A stretch of 64,000 nucleotides of DNA from Lewinellaceae bacterium (GTDB lineage Bacteria; Bacteroidota; Bacteroidia; Chitinophagales; Saprospiraceae), in contig JACJYA010000005.1 of assembly GCA_020636315.1 (NCBI GenBank), positions 310,001-374,000 on the forward strand, written 5' to 3'. Position 1 is the stretch's first letter; each line of letters begins with the position of its first letter. A program made the position numbers and the translations under genes. Shown one piece after another: positions 35,332 to 43,662 of this stretch. The notes under the pieces were generated by a model. That model had not been told where the DNA came from, ran no database searches, and worked only from the letters and a program-made list of their open reading frames with translations.

Positions 35332-37023
35332 TTACACCCCGTCTTCAAGTATTTTCAGTGCCTGCCGGGCGTAGAAGCGGGTTTCGAAATCCTCGTCTTC
35401 GAGTGCTTTTTTCAGCCCCTCCCTTGCCTCCGGGAGCTTGTATTTCAGAATGATGAAAACGGCCTCCCTTCGAACTCCGGGATGTTCATCTTCCAGCGCC
35501 TGGAGGAGATAAGGGACGGATCCTGGTGCATCGATCTTACCCAGTGCCTGTAAGGCGGAACGCCGGACGAACCAGCCCTCTTCATTCAACCCCTGTACCA
35601 GGGCATCCCAGGCTTCGGCTGAGCCGATGTTGCCCAAAGCTATGTAAATAGAGTGCCGCAAGCCCGTATCGGGGTTATCCTTTAGAGTTCTCATCAGAAG
35701 TGTTACTCCTTGTTCTGAACCGATCTGCCCCAATGCTTCCGCGGCAGCGCGCCGGGGCCTCCCTTCGGGGCCTCTGAGCAGGTTGCCCAGAGGGCTTATG
35801 GCATCTTCTGCCTTCAAATGCCCCAGGGCATAGGCTGAAAATTCGCGCACATCGGGATTGTCGTCCTTCAGTAGCCGGATAAGAACGGGGGCAGCCTGCA
35901 GCCCTATGTCTTCCAGAGCGGCGATATGTGGATAGAGCTGTCGCCGGTGCTGAGGTTTTTGGATCTCCAGCAGGAGAGAATCGATGCGGTGCTGTACGCT
36001 TACCAGTTCAGTTCCTGTCAGTTGTGGCACATGGGGAACCGCCTTTTTGATCCAGAGAAGAGAAGGCAATATCAGGAGCACAGTATAAATGGCCGTTACA
36101 CCAATTACCTGCCTAAGTGTTTCAGGGTAGTTTTTTCCGGTGGCGAGCCGTATTGGAAAGCGGATAACACGGCTGAGCCAGGAGGGTAGGGGAAAGAGAA
36201 AAGGCGTGCGCTGCCGGTAGGCTTCGTAAGCCTCTCCGTTGTCTTTCTTCATTTTCACTTCTTCCATCATGCAGATGCCTATGATGATCATGGTGGCCAG
36301 CAACCAGGGAAGGCTGGAGGGGATGGCCCAGCTTTTTTTCATATCATTGATCCCAGCCGAGAACAGCATAAATCCATAGCTCCAGATGATCCAGCCCAGG
36401 TACTGAGGATGGCGGGAGAGTGCATAGAGCCAGCCGGTAGCGACACGGTCCTGATTTGCACGGGCCCTGAACCAGATGAACACCCCCCAGACAAAAAGCA
36501 GGGACCCGATGCCCATATACAGGAATGTCAGAAACTGTTGCGCCTGCCAGCCGAAAAGGCCAAGGAACCAAAGCAGCGCCTTGTGGGGCAGGTAGATAAC
36601 GTCGCCAAGCTGGAGAACAGAAAGACTGAAGCCGGAAAAAGGGACCCAAATTATCCTCAGCATCCCCAACCCGGCCAGGAAGAACATGCTCAGGGCAAAC
36701 TGTCCGAAGACCGGAAGGAAAAGAACAAAAGCGCCGGCCCATGCCAGCCCGCTTTTTTTAGTGGCAAACCCGATGGCCGTTAACAGCAGCACCAGCGCCA
36801 GGCTGCCGTAGCCAATCCACCGCAAGTGGAGCGCCGACAGGTAAATGTCTGTTTTAAAGGCGGCAAATTCACCGGCTCCCTGGTCGAAATCCGGGAAACC
36901 TATTTTCCTTTGTAAAACGGCGTCGAGGAGGGCAGGCAATTCCACAAAGGCAAACATCAGGGCTGCTGAGAAGATGAGGGCTACGAGAAACAGCAATAGA
37001 TCTTTGGTTTTTGGTATTTCCAT
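35332..37023 (-). CDS. Membrane methyltransferase fused to C-terminal HEAT repeats
   Basis: 563 residues. The first about 310 are hydrophobic with six or seven membrane helices and carry the isoprenylcysteine/phospholipid-methyltransferase-like signature LYALSRHPQYLGWI (about 200-213) and MMEEVKMKKDNGEAYEAYRQ (about 252-271), the SAM-site and GEAYxxY elements of the ICMT/PEMT superfamily. One more helix at about 312-330 leads to a soluble part with five or six HEAT/PBS-lyase repeats (from about 375: VREFSAYALGHLKAEDAI, PRRAAAEALGQIGSEQGV, VRREAVFIILKYKLPEAR). The fusion is unusual. The substrate and the partner of the HEAT domain are unknown. It is divergent from crtI. Confidence 0.85.
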   Translation of the reverse strand: MEIPKTKDLLLFLVALIFSAALMFAFVELPALLDAVLQRKIGFPDFDQGAGEFAAFKTDIYLSALHLRWIGYGSLALVLLLTAIGFATKKSGLAWAGAFVLFLPVFGQFALSMFFLAGLGMLRIIWVPFSGFSLSVLQLGDVIYLPHKALLWFLGLFGWQAQQFLTFLYMGIGSLLFVWGVFIWFRARANQDRVATGWLYALSRHPQYLGWIIWSYGFMLFSAGINDMKKSWAIPSSLPWLLATMIIIGICMMEEVKMKKDNGEAYEAYRQRTPFLFPLPSWLSRVIRFPIRLATGKNYPETLRQVIGVTAIYTVLLILPSLLWIKKAVPHVPQLTGTELVSVQHRIDSLLLEIQKPQHRRQLYPHIAALEDIGLQAAPVLIRLLKDDNPDVREFSAYALGHLKAEDAISPLGNLLRGPEGRPRRAAAEALGQIGSEQGVTLLMRTLKDNPDTGLRHSIYIALGNIGSAEAWDALVQGLNEEGWFVRRSALQALGKIDAPGSVPYLLQALEDEHPGVRREAVFIILKYKLPEAREGLKKALEDEDFETRFYARQALKILEDGV

Positions 37024-37206
37024 GGCTGGAATTTTGAAAGAGGCTGTTTCCCGGAGTATTAAGAAAAGCCAGAGCCCCCGAAGGGGGTAACTTTCATTTT
37101 ATAAAACATCTCCGGAGGCAAAAGGCCGTTTGTAATGGGCTATTTCCTGTTGATGAAAAGACAACAATATTCCCATTCTGATTGTTAGCCACCGAAAAAA
37201 TAACTC
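37024..37206. other. Divergent intergenic region between the methyltransferase and crtI
   Basis: 183 bases containing the short hairpin CCCCCGAAGGGGG (about 37075). An in-frame TAA at 37201-37203, six bases before the crtI TTG, fixes the crtI start. No exact TAnnTTTG box is seen in either direction. Confidence 0.45.
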
Positions 37207-38670
37207 TTGAAGATCGGAATCATAGGAGCAGGGGTGGCCGGGCTTGCATCGGCAGTTCGCATGGCGAGCCGGGGCCACGAAGTGCATGTTTATGAGGCGA
37301 ACAGCTATCCCGGCGGCAAGCTCTCTGAATTTGAGATGGAGGGGTACCGTTTTGATGCGGGGCCTTCCCTCTTTACCATGCCCCATTACGTCGATGAATT
37401 ATACCGGGTGGCGGGTGAAGATCCCGGCTCCTGTTTTCAGTATGAACGCCTGCCGGTAGTCTGCCATTACTTCTGGGAAGATGGAACCCGCCTGCTGGCG
37501 CATGGAGATGAGGAAGCCTTTGCCCGGGAAGTAAATGAAAAGCTGGGCGTTTCCCCGGCCCGGTTGCGGCAGGCGCTGAGTGACAGCAGGCGAAAATACG
37601 AACTCACCGGGCGCATATTCCTGGAAAAATCCTTGCATCGCCTGGATACCTGGCTAAATTCCCGCGTTCTGCGCGCTATGCTGGCCATTCCCGGCCTGGA
37701 CCTTTTCACGAATATGGATGCCGTCAACCGGCGCCACCTGAAGCACCCCAAGCTGGTGCAGCTCTTCAACCGCTTCGCCACTTACAATGGGTCCAATCCA
37801 TACAAAGCGCCTGGCCTTTTGAGCATCATCCCCCATTTTGAACACCACATCGGCGCTTATTTTCCGCGAGGCGGAATGTACAACATTACCAAGAGCATCC
37901 ACGAACTGGCCGAACGGAAGGGCGTTAACTTTCACTTCAATACGCCTGTCCGGGAGATCATCGTCGAAGGGGGCAGGGCGGAGGCCCTTCGCCTGGATGA
38001 AGGCCTGGAGCCTTTTGGCCGGATCATCAGCAACATGGATGTATTTTTTACTTACCGCCGACTTCTTCCCAAAGAGCGTCATCCCGAACGTATTCTGCGA
38101 CAACAAAAGTCCACTTCCGCTCTCATCTTTTACTGGGGTATCCGGAGACAATTCCAGGAACTGGGGCTCCACAACATCTTTTTCAGCGATGATTACCGGG
38201 CTGAATTCGAACACCTGGAAGCGGGAAAGGCCTTTGATGACCCAACCGTATATATCAACATTACACAGAAGTATGAACCTGGAGACGCTCCCGAAGGTTG
38301 TGAGAACTGGTTCACCATGATCAATGTACCCTATAATTCGGGGCAGGACTGGGACGAGATCATCGAAAGGGCAAGAAAGCAGGTGCTGGCAAAGCTCAGC
38401 CGGATACTGGGTGTGGAAATAGAACCGCTGATCGAATGTGAAGACATTCTCGAGCCCCGCACCATCGAAAGCCGGACGGCCTCTCACCTGGGCGCGCTTT
38501 ATGGCACCAGTTCAAACAGCCGCATGGCGGCATTCATGCGGCATCCCAATTTTTCAGGCCGGATCAGAGATCTGTACTTCTGCGGGGGGAGCGTCCATCC
38601 GGGAGGGGGGATACCGCTGGCACTGCTGTCCGCTAAAATTGTGGATGAGGTGATGCATTCGGAAGGTTGA
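37207..38670 (+). CDS. crtI: Phytoene desaturase (CrtI family), TTG start
   Basis: 487 residues. The dinucleotide-binding motif GIIGAGVAGLASAVRMASRG begins at residue 4, followed by YEANSYPGGKLSEFEMEGYR and DAGPSLFTMP, and the C-terminal CrtI signature DLYFCGGSVHPGGGIPLALL. It introduces double bonds into phytoene, giving lycopene or related carotenes. The only possible start is TTG 37207, as a TAA stands two codons upstream in frame. It heads a run with the CruF-like gene and crtZ, separated from them by about 260 bases with a purine repeat. No phytoene synthase is in the window. Confidence 0.92.
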   Translation: MKIGIIGAGVAGLASAVRMASRGHEVHVYEANSYPGGKLSEFEMEGYRFDAGPSLFTMPHYVDELYRVAGEDPGSCFQYERLPVVCHYFWEDGTRLLAHGDEEAFAREVNEKLGVSPARLRQALSDSRRKYELTGRIFLEKSLHRLDTWLNSRVLRAMLAIPGLDLFTNMDAVNRRHLKHPKLVQLFNRFATYNGSNPYKAPGLLSIIPHFEHHIGAYFPRGGMYNITKSIHELAERKGVNFHFNTPVREIIVEGGRAEALRLDEGLEPFGRIISNMDVFFTYRRLLPKERHPERILRQQKSTSALIFYWGIRRQFQELGLHNIFFSDDYRAEFEHLEAGKAFDDPTVYINITQKYEPGDAPEGCENWFTMINVPYNSGQDWDEIIERARKQVLAKLSRILGVEIEPLIECEDILEPRTIESRTASHLGALYGTSSNSRMAAFMRHPNFSGRIRDLYFCGGSVHPGGGIPLALLSAKIVDEVMHSEG

Positions 38671-38780
38671 GAGGGGGGGAGAGAGGGGAGAGGGAGTGAA
38701 GGGGAGAGAGGGAGAGAGGGAGAGAGGGAGAGGGAGAGAGAGAGAGAGGGAGAGTGGAGAGAGGAGAGAGGGAGATTGGG
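38671..38780. repeat. Low-complexity GA-rich tract after crtI
   Basis: About 100 bases consist almost only of G and A (GGGAGAGA units with variable spacing) starting directly after the crtI stop. It resembles a slipped-strand microsatellite. On the opposite strand it would translate to Ser/Leu/Pro runs with no protein character. It may form triplex or unusual structure and could reduce readthrough from crtI into the next gene. Confidence 0.75.
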
Positions 38781-38805
38781 CTATTGCTTAACCTGTTCTG
38801 ATTTT

Positions 38806-38874
38806 GAATAATTATAAAAGTAATGATTATAAAAATAACGATTACTTTTATAATCATTATATTTGTAACGATTA
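38806..38874. repeat. 15-bp phased array of 9-bp near-palindromes (array B)
   Basis: 9-mers start exactly 15 bases apart at 38806, 38821, 38836, 38851 and 38866: GAATAATTA, TAATGATTA, TAACGATTA, TAATCATTA, TAACGATTA, with 6-base A/T spacers. Units 2-4 are a perfect dyad, while the outer units are less symmetric than in array A (24470-24538). It lies between the GA tract and the CruF-like gene, 55 bases before that gene's first ATG. The same design at two distant sites argues against chance. Confidence 0.75.
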
Positions 38875-38929
38875 GCCCTGGCTCGCTGCCGGGCGGTGCG
38901 GCTTTTATAGAAACCGGCCAACTAATTTT

Positions 38930-39622
38930 ATGCAGAATATCCGGAAAGCACGATCCATGATGTTGCAGGAAGAGCGTCCTATGTTTTCGTTACTTACCCC
39001 GGCCTGGCTGGCCATTCTGGTATTGGCCATTTTATATACAGTGGGTGTTTTCGGGATTCTTCTTCCCATCCACGAAGACTTCATTCTCCTGACGCCAGTC
39101 AACCTGCTGGTGTCCCTGGCTTTAGTATTGTGGTTTCATCCGGGATGGGACAATCGGATGCTGGCCTTTCTGGCGGTGGCCTATTTCGCCGGGTTTGGTG
39201 CGGAGCTTTTCGGGGTACAGACCGGCATCCTTTTCGGCGAGTACTCCTATGGCAGGGTGCTGGGCCCCAAATTGTGGGGTACGCCTCTGATGATCGGCAT
39301 TAACTGGGTGATGTTGGGATACAGCGCCGGCGTGATTGCCAACCGGTTGGCGGGAAGCCGCCATTGGCTGCTGCGGGGGCTGGTTGCTGCTCTGTTGATG
39401 GTCGGCCTGGATGTGCTGATCGAGCCGGTGGCGATGCACTACGGTTTCTGGTCCTGGAAGGGCAACGAAGTCCCGCTGCGCAATTACCTGGGCTGGTTCC
39501 TGGTTGCCTTTCCTTTGCAGTGCCTGTTCGCTTACTGGCTTGGCAGGGTTCAAAACAAAGTAGCTGTTGCCTTGTTTATACTCCAGATATTTTTTTTCCT
39601 CATTCTCGGAATGACACTGTGA
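38930..39622 (+). CDS. CruF-like carotenoid biosynthesis membrane protein
   Basis: 230 residues with six or seven hydrophobic segments. The pattern GAELFGVQTGILFGEYSYGRVLG, a TPLMIGINWVMLGY block and DVLIEPVAMHYGFWSW is that of the carotenoid biosynthesis protein family that includes CruF, a 1',2'-hydratase of lycopene-type ends. Three in-frame ATGs near the front (38930, 38960, 38981) leave the start uncertain; the later ones fit the first membrane helix better. It lies 17 bases before crtZ. The exact reaction is inferred. Confidence 0.85.
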   Translation: MQNIRKARSMMLQEERPMFSLLTPAWLAILVLAILYTVGVFGILLPIHEDFILLTPVNLLVSLALVLWFHPGWDNRMLAFLAVAYFAGFGAELFGVQTGILFGEYSYGRVLGPKLWGTPLMIGINWVMLGYSAGVIANRLAGSRHWLLRGLVAALLMVGLDVLIEPVAMHYGFWSWKGNEVPLRNYLGWFLVAFPLQCLFAYWLGRVQNKVAVALFILQIFFFLILGMTL

Positions 39623-39639
39623 TAAAAAACTGATTTATA

Positions 39640-40113
39640 ATGGATATCCTGCTCTATACCGGAATCACCCTCGCCGCTGTCGTCGGGATGGAATTCATGG
39701 CGTGGTTTACCCACAAATACGTCATGCATGGCTTCCTGTGGGCCTGGCATGAGGATCATCACAAACCCCATCACCAGAAAGAGGGCTTCTTTGAAAAGAA
39801 CGACCTTTTCTTTCTCGTTTTCGCCATACCCAGCGCTGTCTCTTACATCGTTGGGCTGTCAACCTCCCATTTCTGGTTGCTCTTTGTCGGCATCGGCATT
39901 TCTATTTACGGGATGATCTACTTTCTCATTCACGACGTTTACATTCACCAGCGCTTCAAATGGTTTCGCCAGCTGGACAGTACCTACTCCCGGGCTATTC
40001 TCCGGGCGCATGGTGCTCATCATGCCAAACGGACAAAAGAGGATGGAGAGTCCTTTGGCCTGCTTGTCGTACATCCTAAGTATTTCAGGAGCCGTAAGGA
40101 ATGGGCGAAGTAA
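39640..40113 (+). CDS. crtZ: Beta-carotene hydroxylase (CrtZ-type)
   Basis: 157 residues of the membrane di-iron hydroxylase family. Histidine clusters are HKYVMHG near 25, HEDHHKPHH near 38, HDVYIHQRF near 105 and HGAHH near 127; these ligate the two irons. The size fits the short CrtZ type. It adds 3-hydroxyl groups to beta-ionone rings to give zeaxanthin. It follows the CruF-like gene by 17 bases. That pairing mixes an acyclic-end hydratase-like gene with a ring hydroxylase; the lycopene cyclase must lie elsewhere. Confidence 0.92.
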   Translation: MDILLYTGITLAAVVGMEFMAWFTHKYVMHGFLWAWHEDHHKPHHQKEGFFEKNDLFFLVFAIPSAVSYIVGLSTSHFWLLFVGIGISIYGMIYFLIHDVYIHQRFKWFRQLDSTYSRAILRAHGAHHAKRTKEDGESFGLLVVHPKYFRSRKEWAK

Positions 40114-40120
40114 GGGGCTT

Positions 40121-40149
40121 CGTGATTCGTGGATTCGTGGATTCGTAGC
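40121..40149. repeat. Short tandem repeat GGATTCGT
   Basis: About three units of GGATTCGT, reading CGTGATTCGTGGATTCGTGG, lie directly after crtZ. It resembles the CGTGTATT run at 41798 and is one of several simple intergenic repeats in this window. Confidence 0.6.
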
Positions 40150-40247
40150 CTTCCTGTCCCGAAAGTCTCGAAAAGTTGGTATTTTTACCGGTAAAGAAAT
40201 AAATGGCGGCCAAAACTTGTGTCACTATTTAAAAACCACTACCGGCC

Positions 40248-40805
40248 TTGGAAAACAAGTTTTTAGAAAAGGTATCGCAGGCGCTGAGCACCGAGCTGCC
40301 CTACAATGAATCCATGGATGACTACCTGGACGAGATTTTGCCCAGCGTACGCGCCATCGGGGAGGACCTTCGGGAGGAGCATTTTTACGTCAATAAAGGC
40401 TGGCTGGAGTTTCGGGATGACGAAAAGTTTCACGACACAATCCTGCATTTCTTTAACGACGGAGGAGAATACCTGCGCTCGGTCAACGGAGACATCAAAA
40501 GCGGAAGCTGGAGATTTCTGGAAAAGACGAACAAGATGATGATCTCACTGGGCAGCGAGAGCGAACTTTTCGACCTGGCGTACATGGATGCCGAGTTCTT
40601 TATCCTTTCCAAACACGGAGACCAGAAGCGCCTCAAGAAACGGAAATATTTTGTGATGGCCTTTGAACCGATAGGTAAGAAACTGGAGTGGCGGAACTTA
40701 GTAGAAAAGCTTTATAATAAGTATCGCAACAGCAACAATTACTATTACTTCCTCGCCATTATGATCGTTCTGATCGTTATTCTGGTGGTGATCCTTTCTC
40801 AGTAG
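40248..40805 (+). CDS. Hypothetical protein with C-terminal membrane anchor, TTG start
   Basis: 185 residues if started at TTG 40248 (MENKFLEKVSQALS). The next ATG, at 40312, would remove a well-formed amphipathic helix. The middle (GDIKSGSWRFLEKTNKMMISLGSESELFDLAYMDAEFFILS) has the rhythm of a lipocalin-like fold, and the C-terminus is one transmembrane helix (YYYFLAIMIVLIVILVVIL), so it is probably tail-anchored. No family is assigned. A strong bidirectional terminator follows. Confidence 0.65.
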   Translation: MENKFLEKVSQALSTELPYNESMDDYLDEILPSVRAIGEDLREEHFYVNKGWLEFRDDEKFHDTILHFFNDGGEYLRSVNGDIKSGSWRFLEKTNKMMISLGSESELFDLAYMDAEFFILSKHGDQKRLKKRKYFVMAFEPIGKKLEWRNLVEKLYNKYRNSNNYYYFLAIMIVLIVILVVILSQ

Positions 40806-40811
40806 TAGATA

Positions 40812-40844
40812 AGATAGAAGGCACTTCCGAAGTGCCTTCTATCT
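40812..40844. terminator. Bidirectional terminator between convergent genes
   Basis: Perfect 15-bp arms AGATAGAAGGCACTT / AAGTGCCTTCTATCT are separated by CCG. It lies 7 bases after the tail-anchored protein's stop and 10 bases before the sucD stop on the other strand, serving both. Confidence 0.85.
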
Positions 40845-40853
40845 ATATGATAA

Positions 40854-41726
40854 TCATTTCCCCAGCGCCGCTTTCATGGTCTCCCCGATCTCTGCCGGAG
40901 ATTTGGCCACATGCAGGCCGCATTCTTCCATGATCTTCATCTTGGCTGCCGCCGTATCGTCTTTGCCGCCGATAATGGCGCCGGCGTGGCCCATCTTCCT
41001 GCCTTTGGGCGCAGTTTGCCCGGCTATAAAACCAACGACGGGCTTGGTGCCGTGTTCCTTGATGTAATGAGCGGCCTCAGCTTCCATACCTCCTCCGATC
41101 TCGCCGATCATTATGATGCCTTCCGTATCCGGGTCATTCATGAGCATTTCCACTGCTTCTTTAGTCGTTGTGCCAACGATGGGGTCTCCACCGATGCCAA
41201 TGCAGGTGGACTGCCCCATGCCGGCCTTGGTGACCTGGTCAACCGCTTCGTAGGTCAGGGTGCCGGAGCGGGAGACGATGCCGATGGTGCCTTTGCGGTG
41301 GATAAAACCGGGCATGATCCCACATTTGGCCTCTCCCGGCGTGATGACGCCCGGGCAGTTAGGGCCCACAAGTTTGGTATCTTTCCTTTCCAGGTAGGCC
41401 TTTACCTTCACCATATCCTGTACGGGGATGCCTTCAGTGATGCAAATGATTACCTTGATGCCGGCTTCGGCGGCTTCCATAATGGCATCGGCCGCAAAGG
41501 CCGGCGGGACGAAAATGACTGAGGTATCGGCGCCGGCCTGGCTCACGGCATCGGCAACGGTATTGAATACCGGCAGGCCCAGATGTTTCTGCCCCCCTTT
41601 GCCGGGCGTTACACCACCCACGACATTGGTTCCGTACTCTATCATCTGTTCAGCGTGGAACGTTCCTTCTTTCCCCGTGAACCCCTGGACTATTATTCTG
41701 GAGTCCTTATTAACGAGAACTGACAT
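40854..41726 (-). CDS. sucD: Succinate-CoA ligase alpha subunit
   Basis: 290 residues. The N-terminal CoA-binding domain has QGFTGKEGTFHAEQMIEYG, and the ligase domain carries the phosphohistidine region GRKMGHAGAIIGG near the C-terminus, along with GPNCPGVITPGEAKCGIMPG. It performs the TCA step from succinyl-CoA to succinate with substrate-level phosphorylation. The beta subunit gene is not in the window. It converges with the tail-anchored protein. Confidence 0.96.
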   Translation of the reverse strand: MSVLVNKDSRIIVQGFTGKEGTFHAEQMIEYGTNVVGGVTPGKGGQKHLGLPVFNTVADAVSQAGADTSVIFVPPAFAADAIMEAAEAGIKVIICITEGIPVQDMVKVKAYLERKDTKLVGPNCPGVITPGEAKCGIMPGFIHRKGTIGIVSRSGTLTYEAVDQVTKAGMGQSTCIGIGGDPIVGTTTKEAVEMLMNDPDTEGIIMIGEIGGGMEAEAAHYIKEHGTKPVVGFIAGQTAPKGRKMGHAGAIIGGKDDTAAAKMKIMEECGLHVAKSPAEIGETMKAALGK

Positions 41727-41797
41727 ATTTAATCTTTTATCCGGTTATGAGTTAGTTTTCGTTTATTTTCACCCGGCTTAGAAGAGGGGCGTATTTT

Positions 41798-41888
41798 CGT
41801 GTATTCGTGTATTCGTGTATTCGTGTATTCGTCAGAGCCGGGAGCCCCCATCACCTTTACACTCATCCACTTTTACACCTTTACACAT
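41798..41888. repeat. Tandem CGTGTATT repeat and (T)TTACAC decamers
   Basis: Four perfect CGTGTATT units (41798-41829) are followed by CACCTTTACAC / CCACTTTTACACC copies (about 41852-41885), the same decamer family as at 58171-58267 and 59345-59493. It fills the gap between sucD and the septum-initiator gene, both on the minus strand. Confidence 0.65.
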
Positions 41889-42202
41889 TATTCCTCCCCA
41901 TCCTCAATGATAAACACATCCTCATTGCTCTTCTTCATATAATACTGCTCGCGGGCGAACTTTTCCTTATTCACCTCCAGGTCGAGCCGGTCCTTTTTTG
42001 CCTTTTCGATCTTTTCGATATACTGCTCTTTTTCGTACTGCATCTGGTCAACTGCTCTTTGCAGGCGCCATTGCGTCAGAAAATCGTGTTTATCGACGAA
42101 GATCATCCAGAAAAAGAAAAAGGCCAGTACGAGGAAATACTTGTTCCTCAGCGGCTTGGGGATCTGGTCGAGCAGGGGTTGCAACGGGTTGCGTGTAGCC
42201 AT
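41888..42202 (-). CDS. FtsB/DivIC-family septum formation initiator
   Basis: 104 residues: a short cytosolic N-terminus, one transmembrane helix (about 22-36, KYFLVLAFFFFWMIFVD), then a coiled coil (QRAVDQMQYEKEQYIEKIEK) and the conserved FAREQYYMKKSNEDVFII end of the DivIC/FtsB family. It takes part in divisome assembly. It lies about 110 bases downstream of eno on the same strand, the common eno-ftsB order. Confidence 0.88.
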   Translation of the reverse strand: MATRNPLQPLLDQIPKPLRNKYFLVLAFFFFWMIFVDKHDFLTQWRLQRAVDQMQYEKEQYIEKIEKAKKDRLDLEVNKEKFAREQYYMKKSNEDVFIIEDGEE

Positions 42203-42314
42203 GGTGATTGTTTTTTGTTGCCGGTTGTCAGTTCAGTTCATGGCTTCAAGTTATTAAAAAAGATCAACAACCGTAAATAATGAACCACAAACAACCGGCA
42301 ACAGATAACACTTG

Positions 42315-43598
42315 CTATCCAAGCAGTGCTTTTCCGGGGAAGGCGGCGGCATCGCCGAGTTCTTCCTCGATGCGCAGCAGCTGGTTGTACTTGGCGATCC
42401 GGTCAGAACGCGACGCAGAGCCCGTCTTGATCTGCCCGGTATTCAGGGCAACGGCCAGGTCGGCGATCGTCGTATCTTCCGTTTCTCCCGAGCGGTGGCT
42501 GATCACACAGGTATAACCGTTGCGGGTGGCCATGTTGACGGTATCGATGGTTTCCGAAAGGCTGCCGATCTGGTTGACCTTGATCAGAATAGAATTGGCG
42601 GAGCCCTCATCGATGCCGCGGCGCAGGCGCTCGACGTTGGTGACGAACAGGTCGTCGCCCACCAACTGCACCTTATTGCCGATGGCGGCGTTGAGTTCTT
42701 TCCAGCCGGCCCAGTCGTCTTCATCCAGGGCGTCTTCCAGGGAGAATATCGGATATTTGCTGGTCCATTCTTTCCAGTAGCTCACCATCTCGGAGCTGGT
42801 CAGCTTATCGCCGGTGGACTGATGGAAGTGATATACCTTTTCTTCTGCGTTGTAGAACTCGGATGCGGCGGCGTCCATAGCGATAACAACGTCCTCTCCG
42901 GGCCGGAAGCCGGCTTTTTCGATGGCCCTGAGCACCGTTTCGATGGCCTCCTGGTTGGACTTCAGGTTGGGTGCAAAACCGCCTTCGTCTCCTACGTTGG
43001 TGGAGTGGTTGGCCGCTTTGAGCACGCTCTTGAGGTTGTGGAATATTTCCACGCCCATGCGCAGGGCTTCGGAGAAGCGTTCGGCGCCGACCGGCATGAC
43101 CATGAACTCCTGGAAGTCGATGCTGTTGTCGGCGTGTGAACCACCGTTCAGGATGTTCATCATGGGCACGGGAAGGACGTGAGCATTGGCGCCTCCGATG
43201 TAGCGGTACAGCGGTTGTACAGTCGCTTCGGCAGCAGCTTTGGCCACGGCCAGAGAAACGCCCAGGATGGCGTTAGCGCCCAGCTTGCCCTTGTTCTTGG
43301 TGCCGTCGAGTTCGCACATCAGGTTGTCGATGTAGCGTTGCTCCGTGCAATCCACCCCGATGAGTTCTTCCCGGATGACGTCTTCTACATTCTGGCAGGC
43401 TTTCAGGACGCCCTTTCCGAGGAAGCGCCCCTTGTCTCCGTCCCGAAGCTCCACGGCTTCGTGCTTTCCGGTAGAAGCTCCGGAGGGAACGGCGGCGCGG
43501 CCCATAAAGCCGTCTTCGGTCAGAACATCCACTTCAATGGTCGGGTTGCCACGGGAATCGAGGATCTCCCGGGCGGCGATGTCTATGATAATACTCAT
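42315..43598 (-). CDS. eno: Enolase
   Basis: 427 residues. It converts 2-phosphoglycerate to phosphoenolpyruvate. Catalytic and metal motifs are intact: GDEGGFAPNL (general acid Glu), DAAASEFY, LEDALDEDDW and ILIKVNQIG (catalytic Lys), and the signature SHRSGETEDTTIADLAVA. The length is normal. It is followed by the FtsB/DivIC-like gene. Confidence 0.97.
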   Translation of the reverse strand: MSIIIDIAAREILDSRGNPTIEVDVLTEDGFMGRAAVPSGASTGKHEAVELRDGDKGRFLGKGVLKACQNVEDVIREELIGVDCTEQRYIDNLMCELDGTKNKGKLGANAILGVSLAVAKAAAEATVQPLYRYIGGANAHVLPVPMMNILNGGSHADNSIDFQEFMVMPVGAERFSEALRMGVEIFHNLKSVLKAANHSTNVGDEGGFAPNLKSNQEAIETVLRAIEKAGFRPGEDVVIAMDAAASEFYNAEEKVYHFHQSTGDKLTSSEMVSYWKEWTSKYPIFSLEDALDEDDWAGWKELNAAIGNKVQLVGDDLFVTNVERLRRGIDEGSANSILIKVNQIGSLSETIDTVNMATRNGYTCVISHRSGETEDTTIADLAVALNTGQIKTGSASRSDRIAKYNQLLRIEEELGDAAAFPGKALLG

Positions 43599-43662
43599 GT
43601 GCGGTTATTTTTTGATATGGGTAAAACTGGCGCCCGTTTCCGGGTATCAGTATTATAGTATA

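Noticed and set aside
38633..38857. Minus-strand frame through the GA tract
   Set aside because: It is a Ser/Leu/Pro run from low-complexity DNA, overlapping the end of crtI.
41798..41885. Tandem repeat array as a possible CRISPR
   Set aside because: The units are 8-10 bp, contiguous or irregular, with no unique spacers and no cas genes nearby.
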